DNA of 64,000 nucleotides from Microvirga sp. SRT01 (GCA_018139225.1 JAGSNX010000002.1:372001-436000), one strand, 5' to 3'. Numbered from the stretch's first letter, positions 19,906 through 31,073 are shown. Notes: a model not told the origin generated them from the letters alone. Made by a program: numbers and translations.

Positions 19906-21513
19906 ATGACCGATGTAATGCGTGACGGCCCACGGGCAGGCGGCGTGCCGCCCCATGCGAAGACGTTTCTGGGCCACCCGACCGGCCTGTTCATGCTGTT
20001 CTTCGCGGAGTTGTGGGAGCGGTTCTCGTTCTACGGGATGCGCGCCATCCTGGTCTTCTATCTGACCAAGCACTTCCTGTTCACCGAACAGCCCGCCTAC
20101 GCCGTCTACGGCGCGTACACGTCGCTGGTGTACATCACCCCGATCATCGGCGGGTACCTGTCCGACCGGTTCATGGGCCCGCGCAAGGCGGTGCTGACCG
20201 GCGGCGTCCTCATCAGCATCGGCCATCTGCTGATCGCACTGGTGGAGGCGCCGCAGGGCGTTCAGGGCTCCGCACTACAGGGCTTCTATCTCGGCCTCGC
20301 CTTCATCATCGTCGGCACCGGCTTTCTGAAGGCGAACATCTCCGTCCTCGTCGGCAAGCTGTATCCGCGCGACGACCTGCGTCGCGACGGGGCCTTCTCG
20401 ATCTTCTACATGGGTATCAACACCGGTGCGTTCGTCGGCCCGCTGATCGTCGGCGCGCTGGGGGAAACGGTGGGCTGGTCCTACGGCTTCGGGGCGGCGG
20501 GGATCGGCATGGTGCTGGGCCTCGTCGTGTTCGTGCTGTGCCGCGGCGCGCTGCACGGCGTCGGCGAGCCGCCGGAGCCGGCGTTGCTGACGACGCGCAC
20601 CCGCATCGGTCTGTCGCCGGAATGGCTGATCTATCTCGGCGCCGTCGGTGCGGTGCTCGTCGCGTGGTGGCTGGTCGGCAATCAGGGCGTGGTCGGCACG
20701 CTGCTGATCGTGTCGTCGATCCTGACCGTCGGCTACATCCTGACGCGCTCGATCCGCACGCTGCCGCGTCAGGAGTTCCACCGGATCCTCGCCGCCCTGT
20801 TCCTGATCGCACTGTCGCCGCTGTTCTGGGCGCTGTTCGAACAGACCGGCTCGTCGCTCAACGTCTATACGGACCAGCAGGTCGACCGGTCGCTGCTCGG
20901 CTGGGAAATCCCGGCCTCGTGGTTCCAGTCGGTCAATCCGTTCTTCATCATCACGCTCGCGCCGATCTTCGGGGCCTTGTGGGTGAAGCTGGCCAGAGCG
21001 GGCAGGGAACCGAGCGCGGCGTTCAAGTTCGGCATCGGCCTCGTGCTGGTCGGCGCAGGCTTCTTCGTCCTGACCTACGGCGCGCCCGCGCAGGGGCTGA
21101 CCCCGGCGATCGTCATCATCTTGCTCTACGCCTTCCACTCCGCGGGCGAGCTGCTGTTCTCGCCCGTCGGACTGTCGTCGATGACGCGGCTGTCGGTCGG
21201 CAGCATGACCGGGCTGATGATGGGTACGTGGTTCCTCGCTACTGCGGCCGGCAATTTCCTGGCGGGCGTGATCGCGCAGGCGACCGGCGGCGAGGGTGCG
21301 GGCGTCGAGCGCGTGCTGGAGGTCTATGGCCGCATCGGCTGGTTCGCGATCGGGCTCGGCGTTGTCGTGCTGGTCCTGGCACCGTTCGTCACGAAGCTGA
21401 TGCATCTGGATACGCTGGGCGAGCCCGACCACGCGCTGGCCGGCGACCGCACGATCGGCGAACCCGCCGCGGCCGGTACCGACACGCGCACCGAGCAGAA
21501 GCCGCGCCCCTAA
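19906..21513 (+). CDS. proton-dependent oligopeptide transporter (POT/PTR2 family)
   Basis: 535 aa inner-membrane MFS carrier for di- and tripeptides. The family signature FFAELWERFSFYGMR is at about 29-43, with the ExxERFxYY-type proton/peptide element. About 12-14 hydrophobic helices follow. The region AFHSAGELLFSPVGLS near residues 405-420 also matches POT proteins. It starts at the ATG of ATGACCGATG and is divergent from the nitroreductase gene. Confidence 0.93.
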   Translation: MTDVMRDGPRAGGVPPHAKTFLGHPTGLFMLFFAELWERFSFYGMRAILVFYLTKHFLFTEQPAYAVYGAYTSLVYITPIIGGYLSDRFMGPRKAVLTGGVLISIGHLLIALVEAPQGVQGSALQGFYLGLAFIIVGTGFLKANISVLVGKLYPRDDLRRDGAFSIFYMGINTGAFVGPLIVGALGETVGWSYGFGAAGIGMVLGLVVFVLCRGALHGVGEPPEPALLTTRTRIGLSPEWLIYLGAVGAVLVAWWLVGNQGVVGTLLIVSSILTVGYILTRSIRTLPRQEFHRILAALFLIALSPLFWALFEQTGSSLNVYTDQQVDRSLLGWEIPASWFQSVNPFFIITLAPIFGALWVKLARAGREPSAAFKFGIGLVLVGAGFFVLTYGAPAQGLTPAIVIILLYAFHSAGELLFSPVGLSSMTRLSVGSMTGLMMGTWFLATAAGNFLAGVIAQATGGEGAGVERVLEVYGRIGWFAIGLGVVVLVLAPFVTKLMHLDTLGEPDHALAGDRTIGEPAAAGTDTRTEQKPRP

Positions 21514-21516
21514 AAT

Positions 21517-21551
21517 CCTCCCCTCGTCGAGGGGAGGTGGCGCGCATGCGC
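21517..21551 (+). terminator. hairpin after the peptide transporter gene
   Basis: CCTCCCCTC-GTC-GAGGGGAGG (21517-21537), a 9-bp perfect stem starting 4 bp after the stop codon, followed by the palindrome GCGCATGCGC (21542-21551). No T run follows. Placement suits a terminator or 3' end protection element. Confidence 0.5.
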
Positions 21552-21730
21552 CGGAGGGGCAGCCACAGGCGACACGGCCCGTGGCTGCTCCTCCGTCCGC
21601 CTTTCGGACCGCCGCCTTCCCGTGCCGGAGAGGAACTGCGGCAGTCCTACTGACACCCCTGTCGATTACCCCTTGAGCAACCGCATCCGCAGGCGCAGGA
21701 TACGGTTAATAAAAACAAGGGAGAGGCAGT

Positions 21731-22708
21731 ATGTTACACAAGACCACGCTCGCATTGTGTCTGGCGACGGCGACGATGATCGCCGCGAGCCCCGCCTCGG
21801 CGGACCGCGACACCGCCCGTTTCACATCGCTGACGGTCTTCGGCGACTCGCTTGTCGATGCGGGCAACATCAGCATCTTGACCGGCGGCGCGACGCCGAA
21901 CGCCGCGCTCGGCTACTTCATGGGTCGTTTCACCAACGGCTACGACTATACCGACCTGCTGAGCCGCGACCTGTTCGGCACGGCAACGCGCCCCTCGCTC
22001 GCAGGCGGCAGCAACTTCGCCTTCGGCGGCGCGCGGATCGTCAACAACAGCGACGGCATCCCCGACATCACCGCGCAATATGCGGCCTACCGGGTCAGCG
22101 GTCAGGCGGTCGACACCAACGGCCTGTACGTGCTGAACATGGGCGGCAACGACATCTTCGCGATCACCAACGGTACCGTCCCGTCGCGCTTCCCGACCAC
22201 CGACAGCTACGTCCAGGCCGCCGCGACGGAATATGCCGCCACGGTGCAGGCGCTGAACGACGCCGGCGTCCGCAACATCCTCATCACCGATTTCCCGCTG
22301 CCCGCCAGCCCCGGCAATGCGGAGGCCAACACCTATCTCACCGCCGCCCTCGACGGGCTGATGCTGGACAGCGACACCAGCCTGTTCCGCTACAGCTATG
22401 CGGACTTCTTCGCCCGCGTGACGACCAACCCGGGTGCGTTCGGCCTGCCGACGCTGGACCAGACCACGACCTGTATTCAGGCGAACGCTCAAGCCAGCGG
22501 CTGCGTCGGCTATTTCTCGTTCGACGGCACGCATCCCACCGCCGCCGTACAGGCCGCCGCCTATCGCGACATGAACGCGCAGTTCGGCCTGAACGCGTTC
22601 CAGGCGGTGCCGGAGCCCGCGACCTGGGCGATGATGATCCTGGGGATCGCGGCGGTCGGCGGCGCGGCCCGCTATCGCCGTCGCACGTCCCGGCTCGCCT
22701 ATGCCTGA
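21731..22708 (+). CDS. secreted GDSL/SGNH hydrolase with PEP-CTERM sorting tail
   Basis: 325 aa. Signal peptide (about 1-24, ending ASPASA). SGNH esterase/lipase with the nucleophile serine in block I FGDSLVDAGN (about 37-46), block III MGGND (about 137-141) and the catalytic DGTH (about 263-266). The C-terminus has VPEPATWAMMILG, a hydrophobic segment and an arginine cluster: a PEPxxWA-CTERM signal recognised by exosortase. The protein is expected at the outer envelope or in extracellular matrix, acting on esters of lipid or polysaccharide. A clear ribosome site GGGAGAGG precedes the ATG. Confidence 0.9.
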   Translation: MLHKTTLALCLATATMIAASPASADRDTARFTSLTVFGDSLVDAGNISILTGGATPNAALGYFMGRFTNGYDYTDLLSRDLFGTATRPSLAGGSNFAFGGARIVNNSDGIPDITAQYAAYRVSGQAVDTNGLYVLNMGGNDIFAITNGTVPSRFPTTDSYVQAAATEYAATVQALNDAGVRNILITDFPLPASPGNAEANTYLTAALDGLMLDSDTSLFRYSYADFFARVTTNPGAFGLPTLDQTTTCIQANAQASGCVGYFSFDGTHPTAAVQAAAYRDMNAQFGLNAFQAVPEPATWAMMILGIAAVGGAARYRRRTSRLAYA

Positions 22709-22714
22709 TCCCGC

Positions 22715-23941
22715 CTAATCCGGCGTTCGCCGCGCGACGATGGACGTGACCGCCACGTCCATCGTCACATTGCCGACCGTGCGGAACAGGTCCGGCACCG
22801 TCTCCACCGCGACCAGCAGCGCCAGCGCCTCCAGCGGCACGCCCATCGCCAGCGCGACGGGCGCGACGCTGGCGAAGAAGCTGATCGTTCCCGGCAGCGA
22901 GACCGATCCCATCGTCGTGATCGCCGCCGTCGCGATGCCCGCGGCCAGTTGCGCCGGCCCGATCTGAACGCCCAGCAGATGCGCGACGTACAGCGCCACC
23001 GACAGGTTCATCGCGGGGCTGGTCGCGCGGAACACCGCCACCGCCAGCGGCAGGACGATGCCCGCGGTCGAGGCGGGTACGCCCAGGTCGCCGCTGCCCT
23101 TCAGCATCGCCGGCACGCTGGCCAGCGACGACTGCGTGCTGATCGCCACCGCCTGTGCCGGCGCGACCGCCTTCGCGAATACGCCCGGTCTGACGCCGCC
23201 CGCCAGCCACGCCAGCGGATAGGCGGCGATCAGCACGATTACGCCGACGCTCGACACCAGTACGATGTAGTGCGCCAGCGCGCCGAACGCCGCCGTCCCC
23301 GTCCGCGCGCCGACGCCGTACGCCAGCGTGAAAATGCCGATCGGCGCCAGTTTCAATACCCAGCCGACGATCACCAGCATCGCATCGACGATCGCCTGGA
23401 ATAGCCCGGTCAGCCGCTCGCGGCTTTCCTCCGGCAGTGTCGCGGTGGCGAACGCGAAGACGAGGGTGAACACCGTCAGCGGCAGGAACGCGTCCGCCGC
23501 CGCCGCCGCGACCACGTTGGTCGGCACCACGCTGTCGAAGAACGCCGCCAGCCCCGGCACCTGTCCCGCCGGGGCCGCCGACGCCAGCCCTGAACGCAGG
23601 GCTGCGCTCCACGCCGTCGGCAACGGCCACGCCTTCAGCAACAGCGGCATGACCACCGCCGCCATGACCGTCGTCGCCCACAGCACCGCGACGAACAGCA
23701 CCATCGCCCGCACCGCGATCCGTCCCGCTCGCGCCGCATCCGCCGCTGCGCCCACGCCCGTGACCAGCAGACCCATGACGAGGGGCACGATCACCATCTG
23801 CAATCCGTGCAGCCACGCCGCGCCGATCGGCTGCGTCACCGTCGTCGCCGCGATCGCCGCACCGGGGACGAGCGCCGCCGCCAGCATCCCCAGCAGCAGC
23901 CCCGCCGCCAGTCCCGTCAATATTCGTGTCGCCTGCGACAT
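22715..23941 (-). CDS. dicarboxylate/amino acid:cation symporter, second copy
   Basis: 408 aa from the ATG at 23941, which has a GGGGAG site 7 bp upstream; an ATG at 23956 is also in frame. Same DAACS superfamily as the gene at 10482 but clearly diverged. Helical hairpins with STQSSLASVPAML and GSVSLPGTISFF fit the substrate-binding re-entrant loops. It is divergent from glmM and its 3' end faces the PEP-CTERM hydrolase. Substrate unknown. Confidence 0.87.
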   Translation of the reverse strand: MSQATRILTGLAAGLLLGMLAAALVPGAAIAATTVTQPIGAAWLHGLQMVIVPLVMGLLVTGVGAAADAARAGRIAVRAMVLFVAVLWATTVMAAVVMPLLLKAWPLPTAWSAALRSGLASAAPAGQVPGLAAFFDSVVPTNVVAAAAADAFLPLTVFTLVFAFATATLPEESRERLTGLFQAIVDAMLVIVGWVLKLAPIGIFTLAYGVGARTGTAAFGALAHYIVLVSSVGVIVLIAAYPLAWLAGGVRPGVFAKAVAPAQAVAISTQSSLASVPAMLKGSGDLGVPASTAGIVLPLAVAVFRATSPAMNLSVALYVAHLLGVQIGPAQLAAGIATAAITTMGSVSLPGTISFFASVAPVALAMGVPLEALALLVAVETVPDLFRTVGNVTMDVAVTSIVARRTPD

Positions 23942-24018
23942 GCTCGCGCTCCCCATACTCGCGCTAGAAGCGTCCTTGCGCTATCGGCCCTTCAACTAGC
24001 GAGACGGAACGACGCGCG

Positions 24019-25356
24019 ATGGCAAGGAAATATTTCGGCACCGACGGTATTCGCGGCGCGACCAACACCGGCACGATGACGGCGGCAATGGCGATGAAGG
24101 TCGGCATGGCCGCCGGTGCCTACTTCCTGCGCGGCGATCACAAACACCGCGTCGTCATCGGCAAGGACACCCGCCTGTCGGGCTATATGCTCGAATCCGC
24201 GCTGGTTGCAGGCTTCACCAGCGTCGGCATGGACGTGGTGATGACCGGACCGCTGCCGACGCCCGCCATCGCCATGCTGACCCAGTCGATGCGTGCCGAT
24301 ATCGGCGTGATGATCTCCGCCAGCCACAATCCCTTCGCCGACAACGGGTTGAAGCTGTTCGGCCCCGATGGCTTCAAGCTGTCGGACGAGGCCGAACTGG
24401 CGATCGAGGCGCTGATCGACGGCGACATCCCGCTCGCGCCCTCGAAGCAGATCGGCCGTGCCAAGCGCATCGACGATGCCGCCGGCCGCTACATCCACTT
24501 CGCCAAATCCACCTTCCCGGAGGATGCCCGCCTCGACGGGATGCGCGTCGTGATCGACTGCGCCAACGGGGCCGCATACTCCGTCGCTCCGACCGCCCTG
24601 TGGGAACTCGGCGCCGACGTGATCGCCATCGGCGTCACGCCCAACGGCACCAACATCAACGACGGCGTCGGCTCGACCGCGCCGCAGACCCTGTCCGAGA
24701 CGGTGGTCGCGTCGGGTGCCGACATCGGCATCGCGCTGGACGGCGATGCCGACCGGCTGATCGTCGTGGACGAGCAGGGCAGGGTGGTCGACGGCGACCA
24801 GTTGATGGCGACGATCGCCGCCGGCTGGGCGCGTCAGGGCAAGCTGCGCGGTGGTGGACTGGTCGCGACCGTCATGTCCAACCTCGGCCTCGAACGGCAT
24901 CTGTCGGCGCAGGGCCTCGGCCTCGTCCGCACCGCGGTCGGGGACCGGCACGTCCTCGAAAAGATGCGGTCGAGCGGCTATAATGTCGGCGGCGAACAGT
25001 CGGGCCACATCATCCTGTCCGACTATGCGACGACCGGCGATGGCCTCGTCGCCGCGCTTCAGGTGCTGGCCGAGGTCCGCCGCGCCAACGCGCCCGCGAG
25101 CGAGGTCCTGCACCGCTTCGATCCTCTGCCGCAGCTGTTGAAGAACGTCCGCTTCGCCGGCGGCAAGCCGCTGGAGACCGACGCGGTCAGGACCGTGATC
25201 GCCGATGCGGAGGCCGAACTGAAGGGTCGCGGTCGCCTCGTGATCCGCCCCTCCGGCACCGAACCCGTCATCCGCGTCATGGCGGAGGGCGACGACGCCG
25301 CGCAGGTCGAACGCCTCGTCGACCGCATCTGCGACGCCGTGAAGGCTGCGGCGTGA
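24019..25356 (+). CDS. glmM: phosphoglucosamine mutase
   Basis: 445 aa. Converts glucosamine 6-phosphate to glucosamine 1-phosphate for UDP-GlcNAc, the precursor of peptidoglycan and lipid A. All family elements are present: [10 protein letters not shown] at the N-terminus, the phosphoserine loop [12 protein letters not shown] (about 100-111), the metal loop DGDADR (about 243-248) and the phosphate-binding [12 protein letters not shown] near the C-terminus. The length equals that of other bacterial GlmM. The ATG follows a GAGACGGAACG site. Confidence 0.97.
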   Translation: MARKYFGTDGIRGATNTGTMTAAMAMKVGMAAGAYFLRGDHKHRVVIGKDTRLSGYMLESALVAGFTSVGMDVVMTGPLPTPAIAMLTQSMRADIGVMISASHNPFADNGLKLFGPDGFKLSDEAELAIEALIDGDIPLAPSKQIGRAKRIDDAAGRYIHFAKSTFPEDARLDGMRVVIDCANGAAYSVAPTALWELGADVIAIGVTPNGTNINDGVGSTAPQTLSETVVASGADIGIALDGDADRLIVVDEQGRVVDGDQLMATIAAGWARQGKLRGGGLVATVMSNLGLERHLSAQGLGLVRTAVGDRHVLEKMRSSGYNVGGEQSGHIILSDYATTGDGLVAALQVLAEVRRANAPASEVLHRFDPLPQLLKNVRFAGGKPLETDAVRTVIADAEAELKGRGRLVIRPSGTEPVIRVMAEGDDAAQVERLVDRICDAVKAAA

Positions 25357-25369
25357 AGAGGATCGGCTG

Positions 25370-25594
25370 ATGCTCCAGATGCGCCCCGACTGCGAACGCT
25401 GCGGCGCGGACCTGCCGGCCGCGGCGCCCGGTGCCTTCATCTGCTCGATGGAGTGCACCTTCTGCGCCGAATGCGCGGAAGAATTAGACGACCGCTGCCC
25501 CAATTGCGGCGGCGAATTGCTCGACCGCCCCACGCGGACCGGCAAGGCGTTGAAAGCCAACCCGCCTTCCGCGGAGCGGCGCTTCCAGAGCTGA
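25370..25594 (+). CDS. DUF1272 zinc-ribbon protein
   Basis: 74 aa. Cysteine pairs CERCG, CSMECTFCAEC and CPNCG fit DUF1272, a small probable zinc-binding family of unknown function. It follows glmM by 13 bp and is probably in the same transcript. Confidence 0.85.
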   Translation: MLQMRPDCERCGADLPAAAPGAFICSMECTFCAECAEELDDRCPNCGGELLDRPTRTGKALKANPPSAERRFQS

Positions 25595-25647
25595 AGACGG
25601 CCGGTCGCGCGACGTTGCGAAGAGGATGGGCTTCCCCCTACGCCCCT

Positions 25648-25731
25648 CCCCGGCGAAGGCCGGGGCCCAGTTGCCGCCAACCCAGTGAGTCTCACGTCCT
25701 TCACCGAAACTGGGCCCGGCCTCTGTAGGGG
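25648..25731. repeat. paired REP-like hairpins (BIME-like)
   Basis: CCCCGGC-GAAG-GCCGGGG (25648-25665), then GGGCCCAGT at 25663-25671 matched by its exact inverse ACTGGGCCC at 25709-25717. This gives a composite palindrome with a 37-bp centre. It occupies the first part of the 319-bp gene-free space 25595-25913. Confidence 0.65.
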
Positions 25732-25763
25732 AAGTGAAGAGGCGGGATTGAACCACCCCGTGC

Positions 25764-25850
25764 TCCCGTGAAAACGGGAACCCAGTACACCCAGCAGCAC
25801 TCCCACCAGCCGCCCGGAAGACAACGTACTCCCGCCTTCGCGAGAGAACA
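25764..25850. repeat. two short CCCG hairpins with GAAA and CTTC loops
   Basis: CCCGT-GAAA-ACGGG at 25765-25778, followed by AACCCAGTAC. A second degenerate copy begins TACTCCCGC near 25827. Same family type as the other GAAR-loop hairpins. Nothing else was recognised in this gene-free stretch before thiD. Confidence 0.5.
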
Positions 25851-25913
25851 GCAGCCGGAAGCCACACCCCGTTCTTCTCCACCTCTCCGCGCGAACAAAA
25901 CCCTCGAACAAAA

Positions 25914-26783
25914 ATGTCCTACGCGCCCCGAATCCGCTACACCGCCCCCATGCCCGAAGCCCCGCAACCCGAAGCACAATACACCCCGTCCGGCGCCTCC
26001 ACTTCCTCCACTTCGGTCGCCCGCATCCTCGTCATCGCCGGCTCCGATTCGGGTGGCGGAGCGGGAATCCAGGCCGATATCAAGACGGTGACGATGCTCG
26101 GCGGCCACCCCATGACCGCGATCACCGCGATCACCGCCCAGAACACGCTCGGCGTGCAGGCCGTCCACGCCGTCCCCGTCGACACTGTCGTCGCCCAGAT
26201 GCGCAGCGTCATCGACGACATCGGCGTCGATGCGGTCAAGATCGGCATGATCGGCTCGGCCAGCACCGCCCACGCCGTCGCCGACATGCTGGAATCCCTG
26301 GGCGTCCCCATCGTCTTCGACCCCGTCATGATCGCCACCAGCGGCGCGATGCTCGCCGACGCCGACACGATCGCCGCCTTCGACCGGCTGATGCGCCTCG
26401 CCGTGGTCGTCACCCCCAACCTCCCCGAACTCGCTGCGCTCGGCGGAGAGTCGGCGGTCCTCGCGACGGGCGCGGCCCTGCTCGCCAAGGGTGGCCACGG
26501 GGAGGGCGACACGATCACCGACCGCCTCGTCACCGGCGCGAGCGAGCGAAGCTGGACCCACCCTCGCATCCACACTGCTCATACCCACGGCACCGGCTGC
26601 ACGCTCGCCAGCGGCATCGCCATCGGCCTCGCACAGGGCATGACGCTGCCCGACGCCTGCGCCCGCGCGATCGCCTTTGTCCAGGCCGCGCTCGCCGCCG
26701 CGCCCGGCCTCGGCGGCGGTCACGGCCCGATGGGCCACGCGCTCGGCCGTATTCCGTTCGAGGACGCCACATGCCGGGCCTGA
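25914..26783 (+). CDS. thiD: hydroxymethylpyrimidine/phosphomethylpyrimidine kinase
   Basis: 289 aa from ATG 25914; ATG 25950 would give 277 aa, nearer the usual length, and the first 35 residues are low-complexity. Phosphorylates HMP and HMP-P in thiamine biosynthesis. Ribokinase fold with GSDSGGGAGIQADIKT near the N-terminus, the KIGMIGS strand, and the anion hole with catalytic aspartate region replaced around HGTGCTLASGIA near residue 225. It overlaps rnhB by 13 bp. Confidence 0.92.
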   Translation: MSYAPRIRYTAPMPEAPQPEAQYTPSGASTSSTSVARILVIAGSDSGGGAGIQADIKTVTMLGGHPMTAITAITAQNTLGVQAVHAVPVDTVVAQMRSVIDDIGVDAVKIGMIGSASTAHAVADMLESLGVPIVFDPVMIATSGAMLADADTIAAFDRLMRLAVVVTPNLPELAALGGESAVLATGAALLAKGGHGEGDTITDRLVTGASERSWTHPRIHTAHTHGTGCTLASGIAIGLAQGMTLPDACARAIAFVQAALAAAPGLGGGHGPMGHALGRIPFEDATCRA

Positions 26784-27397
26784 AGCACGAGAAAGCCTGC
26801 CTCGCCCCCGTCGCCGGCGTCGACGAAGCGGGCCGCGGTCCGCTCGCCGGCCCAGTCGTCGCCGCCGCCGTCATCCTGCCGGCCAGGGGCACGCCGCGCG
26901 GTATCGACGATTCGAAGAAACTCTCCGCCGCCGAACGCGCGCGCCTGTGCGGCCTGATCCAGACCCGCGCCGTCTACGGCATCGGCATCGTTGAACCGGA
27001 GGAGATCGATCGCCTCAACATCTACTGGGCGACGATGAAGGCGATGACGCTCGCGGTGGATGCGCTGGTCGCGAAGCTCGGCTGCGCGCCCGGCCACGTG
27101 CTGGTCGATGGCAACCGCCTGCCCCGCTGGAGCTACCCCGCCACCGCGATCGTCAGCGGCGACGCGCACAGCCTGTCGATCGCCGCCGCCTCGGTCGTCG
27201 CCAAACATACGCGCGACGGAATCATGCTCGAACATGCCGCTACGCATCCGCAGTACAACTGGCATTCCAACAAGGGTTACGGTTGCGCCCGCCACCTCGC
27301 GGCGCTGCGCGAACACGGTGCCACCCCGATTCACCGGCGCAGCTTCGCCCCCGTCGCGGCGGTCGTCGGCGGGCCGCAATCGATGCTCGTCCTGTGA
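26771..27397 (+). CDS. rnhB: ribonuclease HII
   Basis: 208 aa. Removes ribonucleotides and RNA from RNA-DNA hybrids. The catalytic Asp-Glu pair is in GVDEAGRGPLAGP (about 16-28), a third acidic residue is in VLVDGNRLP, and the fourth in SGDAHSLSIAAASVVAK. Full length. It overlaps thiD by 13 bp, indicating cotranscription. Confidence 0.95.
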   Translation: MPGLKHEKACLAPVAGVDEAGRGPLAGPVVAAAVILPARGTPRGIDDSKKLSAAERARLCGLIQTRAVYGIGIVEPEEIDRLNIYWATMKAMTLAVDALVAKLGCAPGHVLVDGNRLPRWSYPATAIVSGDAHSLSIAAASVVAKHTRDGIMLEHAATHPQYNWHSNKGYGCARHLAALREHGATPIHRRSFAPVAAVVGGPQSMLVL

Positions 27398-27429
27398 CCC
27401 TCCCGCACCTCGTCGCAAATCCGGACTAC

Positions 27430-28746
<1,317 letters not shown>

Positions 28747-28756
28747 GGTCTCTGAA

Positions 28757-28777
28757 TCCTCGCCTTGGCGGGGAGGA
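28757..28777. repeat. short GC hairpin between ccrM and folP
   Basis: CCTCGCC-TT-GGCGGGGAGG, imperfect stem 10 bp after the ccrM stop. It may be an attenuating hairpin or a degenerate copy of the CTCCCC-type repeats. Confidence 0.4.
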
Positions 28778-28792
28778 ACAAGGCTCAACCCC

Positions 28793-29845
28793 ATGACCTA
28801 CCTCCGCCCCGTCCAGTTCGTCGACACCCCCATTGGCCTCCCCGACGGCAGCGTCGCGCGGCTGGCCGGTGGAATGCAGTGGTTCGCCGCCTACGAACTG
28901 GTCGACGGAAGCACCCGCCGCATCGTCCCGGTCGCGGAGGTCGCTTCCGAGAGCGAGCGTATCGTCACGCTCCACGCCCGTGCCACTGCGCTTCGCCGGC
29001 CGCTGACGCTGGGAGAGCGCACCCTCCGCCTCGACCAGCCGCTCGTCGCCGGCATCCTCAACGTCACGCCCGACAGCTTCTCGGACGGCGGCGCGCATGT
29101 CGACGATCCGGCGGGCGCAGCGGCGGCGGGGATCGACATGGCCGCGGCGGGGGCGGCGCTGATCGACGTCGGCGGGGAGTCCACCCGCCCCGGCGCGACC
29201 GCCGTCTGGGAAGGGGACGAGATTGCCCGCGTCGTGCCGGTCATCGAACGTCTCGCCCGCAGCGGCGCGGCGGTGTCGATCGACACGCGCAAGGCGCCGG
29301 TGATGGAGGCCGCACTCGCCGCCGGAGCGGGGATCGTCAACGACGTGTCCGCCCTGCTGTGGGACGACCGCGCGCTGGAGGTCGTCGCCCGCACCGCCGC
29401 CCCCGTCGTGCTGATGCATTCACCCGACCCGCGCGACGGCGGTCACGGCCGCGTCGCCTACCGAGACGTGGTCGGCGAAGTGTTCGCGTGGCTGGAGGCG
29501 CGGATCGATGCCGCGGTCGCCGCCGGTATCGACCGCGGCCGGATACTGGTCGACCCCGGCATCGGCTTCGGCAAGTCGCTGTCCGACAATCTCGCGCTCA
29601 TCAACGGGCTGGCCGCGTTCCACGGCCTCGGTTGCGCGGTCATGCTGGGCGTCAGTCGCAAACGGATGATCGGCGCGCTCTCCGGAGAAGCCCCCGCGAC
29701 CGAGCGCCTCCCCGGCAGCCTCGCGCTCGCGCTGCGCGGGGCCGATCTCGGCGTCCAGCTGCTCCGCGTCCACGACGTGGCGGAAACGTTGCAGGCGATC
29801 AGGGTCTGGCGCGGGCTGCGCGACCGTGCTTTGGCAGGTGGCTGA
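28793..29845 (+). CDS. folP: dihydropteroate synthase
   Basis: 350 aa. Condenses 6-hydroxymethyl-dihydropterin pyrophosphate with p-aminobenzoate in folate synthesis; target of sulfonamides. Signatures: GILNVTPDSFSDGG (about 87-100), GGESTRPGA (about 126-134), IDTRKAPV and VSRKRMIG near 288. An N-terminal extension of about 80 residues precedes the barrel and appears usual for alphaproteobacterial FolP. The ATG at 28793 opens MTYLRPVQF; earlier in-frame codons belong to the ccrM end. Confidence 0.94.
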   Translation: MTYLRPVQFVDTPIGLPDGSVARLAGGMQWFAAYELVDGSTRRIVPVAEVASESERIVTLHARATALRRPLTLGERTLRLDQPLVAGILNVTPDSFSDGGAHVDDPAGAAAAGIDMAAAGAALIDVGGESTRPGATAVWEGDEIARVVPVIERLARSGAAVSIDTRKAPVMEAALAAGAGIVNDVSALLWDDRALEVVARTAAPVVLMHSPDPRDGGHGRVAYRDVVGEVFAWLEARIDAAVAAGIDRGRILVDPGIGFGKSLSDNLALINGLAAFHGLGCAVMLGVSRKRMIGALSGEAPATERLPGSLALALRGADLGVQLLRVHDVAETLQAIRVWRGLRDRALAGG

Positions 29846-29904
29846 AACTCAGTTTCTGAACTGATGTTGCATTGCAGCGTTACACAGGCTGAAAGGAAAA
29901 CCGC

Positions 29905-30789
29905 TTGATCGTCGACGCCACCCCCCGCCTGAAACGTATCGTTGCCGAGGTCTGGAAGCCGCTGCTCGGCCTGTTCGTGTGGGACTGCATCGTCACCGTC
30001 ACGTACTTCCTGTTGCCGTTCAAGGCGCCGTCCCTGCCGCTGACGCTGTTCGGCTCCGCGCTCGCGCTGTTCCTCGGTTTCCGCGACAATTCCGCGTACC
30101 AGCGCTGGTGGGAGGGTCGCATCCTGTGGGGAGCGATGATCAACGCATCACGCAATCTCGCCCGTGGTGCGCGCAACTTCCTGCCCGATCCGGAGGCGCA
30201 CGATCTGAAGCGCACGATCGTGCTCCGCCAGATCGCCTATGTGAACGCGTTGCGCTGCCAGTTGCGCAAGCACCCGCGCGACGAAGTGGTGCTGAAGTTC
30301 CTGTCGCAGGGGGAGGCGTCGCCCTCGCTGGCGCGTGTCAACACCGCCAACGGCATCCTCGACGGCACTGGCCGCCGCATCGACGAGGCGCGCCGGCAAG
30401 GCTGGATCGACACCATCCAGCAGACCAGCCTCGAAAGCGTGCTGATCGATATCGCCAACGCGCAGGGCGGGATGGAGCGGATCAAGAACACGCCACTGCC
30501 GAACCAGTACCGCTTCTTCCCGAACTTCTTCACCAAGCTGTTCTGCGTGCTGCTGCCGATCGGGCTGGTCGAGACGCTGGGCTTCGCGACGCCGATCGGC
30601 TCGACGATCGCCGGCCTGATGTTCCTCGCCGTGCTCCAGATCGGCGACGATCTCGTCGACCCGTTCGCCGACACGATCCACGACGTGCCGCTGAACGCGA
30701 TGTGTCGCACGATCGAGATCGACCTGCTCGAGTCGATCGGCGATACTCCGCCCGAGCCATTGACCCCCGAAAAGGGCGTGCTCTGGTAA
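29905..30789 (+). CDS. bestrophin family anion channel
   Basis: 294 aa. A TTG start is chosen because AAAGGA stands 8 bp upstream and no ATG or GTG is near. Bacterial bestrophin (YneE-like) pentameric channel of the inner membrane. The signature FLGFRDNSAYQRWWEGR is at about 56-72, with hydrophobic segments near 22-60 and 195-235, and an acidic region DDLVDPFADTIHD typical of the C-terminal gate. Anion or cation selectivity in bacteria varies and cannot be assigned. Confidence 0.88.
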   Translation: MIVDATPRLKRIVAEVWKPLLGLFVWDCIVTVTYFLLPFKAPSLPLTLFGSALALFLGFRDNSAYQRWWEGRILWGAMINASRNLARGARNFLPDPEAHDLKRTIVLRQIAYVNALRCQLRKHPRDEVVLKFLSQGEASPSLARVNTANGILDGTGRRIDEARRQGWIDTIQQTSLESVLIDIANAQGGMERIKNTPLPNQYRFFPNFFTKLFCVLLPIGLVETLGFATPIGSTIAGLMFLAVLQIGDDLVDPFADTIHDVPLNAMCRTIEIDLLESIGDTPPEPLTPEKGVLW

Positions 30790-30800
30790 GCCGATCCGTC

Positions 30801-30820
30801 ATCCCAGCGAAAGCTGGGAT
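30801..30820. repeat. REP-like hairpin with GAAA loop
   Basis: ATCCCAGC-GAAA-GCTGGGAT, an 8-bp perfect stem 12 bp after the bestrophin stop. Its position suggests that it also ends or protects the transcript. Confidence 0.6.
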
Positions 30821-30885
30821 CTCTATCGGAGGCGCACACCGCTAGCCGGAACGGCCCCCTGTTCGGGTTGTTGAAAAACTCTCTT

Positions 30886-30985
30886 CTGCCACCCCGGCGA
30901 AGGCCGGGGTCCAGTCGCTATGTCGGCGGTAATCGACGGAGAGCGCTACTCGACTGGACCGAGGCCTTTGCCGGGGGATCACTGG
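30886..30985. repeat. composite palindromic REP pair (BIME-like)
   Basis: The left unit contains ACCCCGGC-GAAG-GCCGGGGT (30891-30910) and is identical over 25 bases to 9856-9880. GGTCCAGTCG at 30908-30917 is exactly inverted as CGACTGGACC at 30951-30960, and the right unit ends with a degenerate GCC-TTT-GCCGGGGG. It lies between the convergent bestrophin and Rel genes in a 284-bp gene-free space. Confidence 0.65.
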
Positions 30986-31073
30986 GTGAAAGGCCGCCCA
31001 GCCACTTCGCAATGATCCTCGCTGCGACGCGACGGAGTAGGGCGCTCTCCGAAAGCGCCCCGCGGAAAAATCC

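Noticed and set aside
25648..25850. Clustered repeats as a CRISPR array
   Set aside because: Units are palindromic, unequal in length and irregularly spaced; no cas gene.
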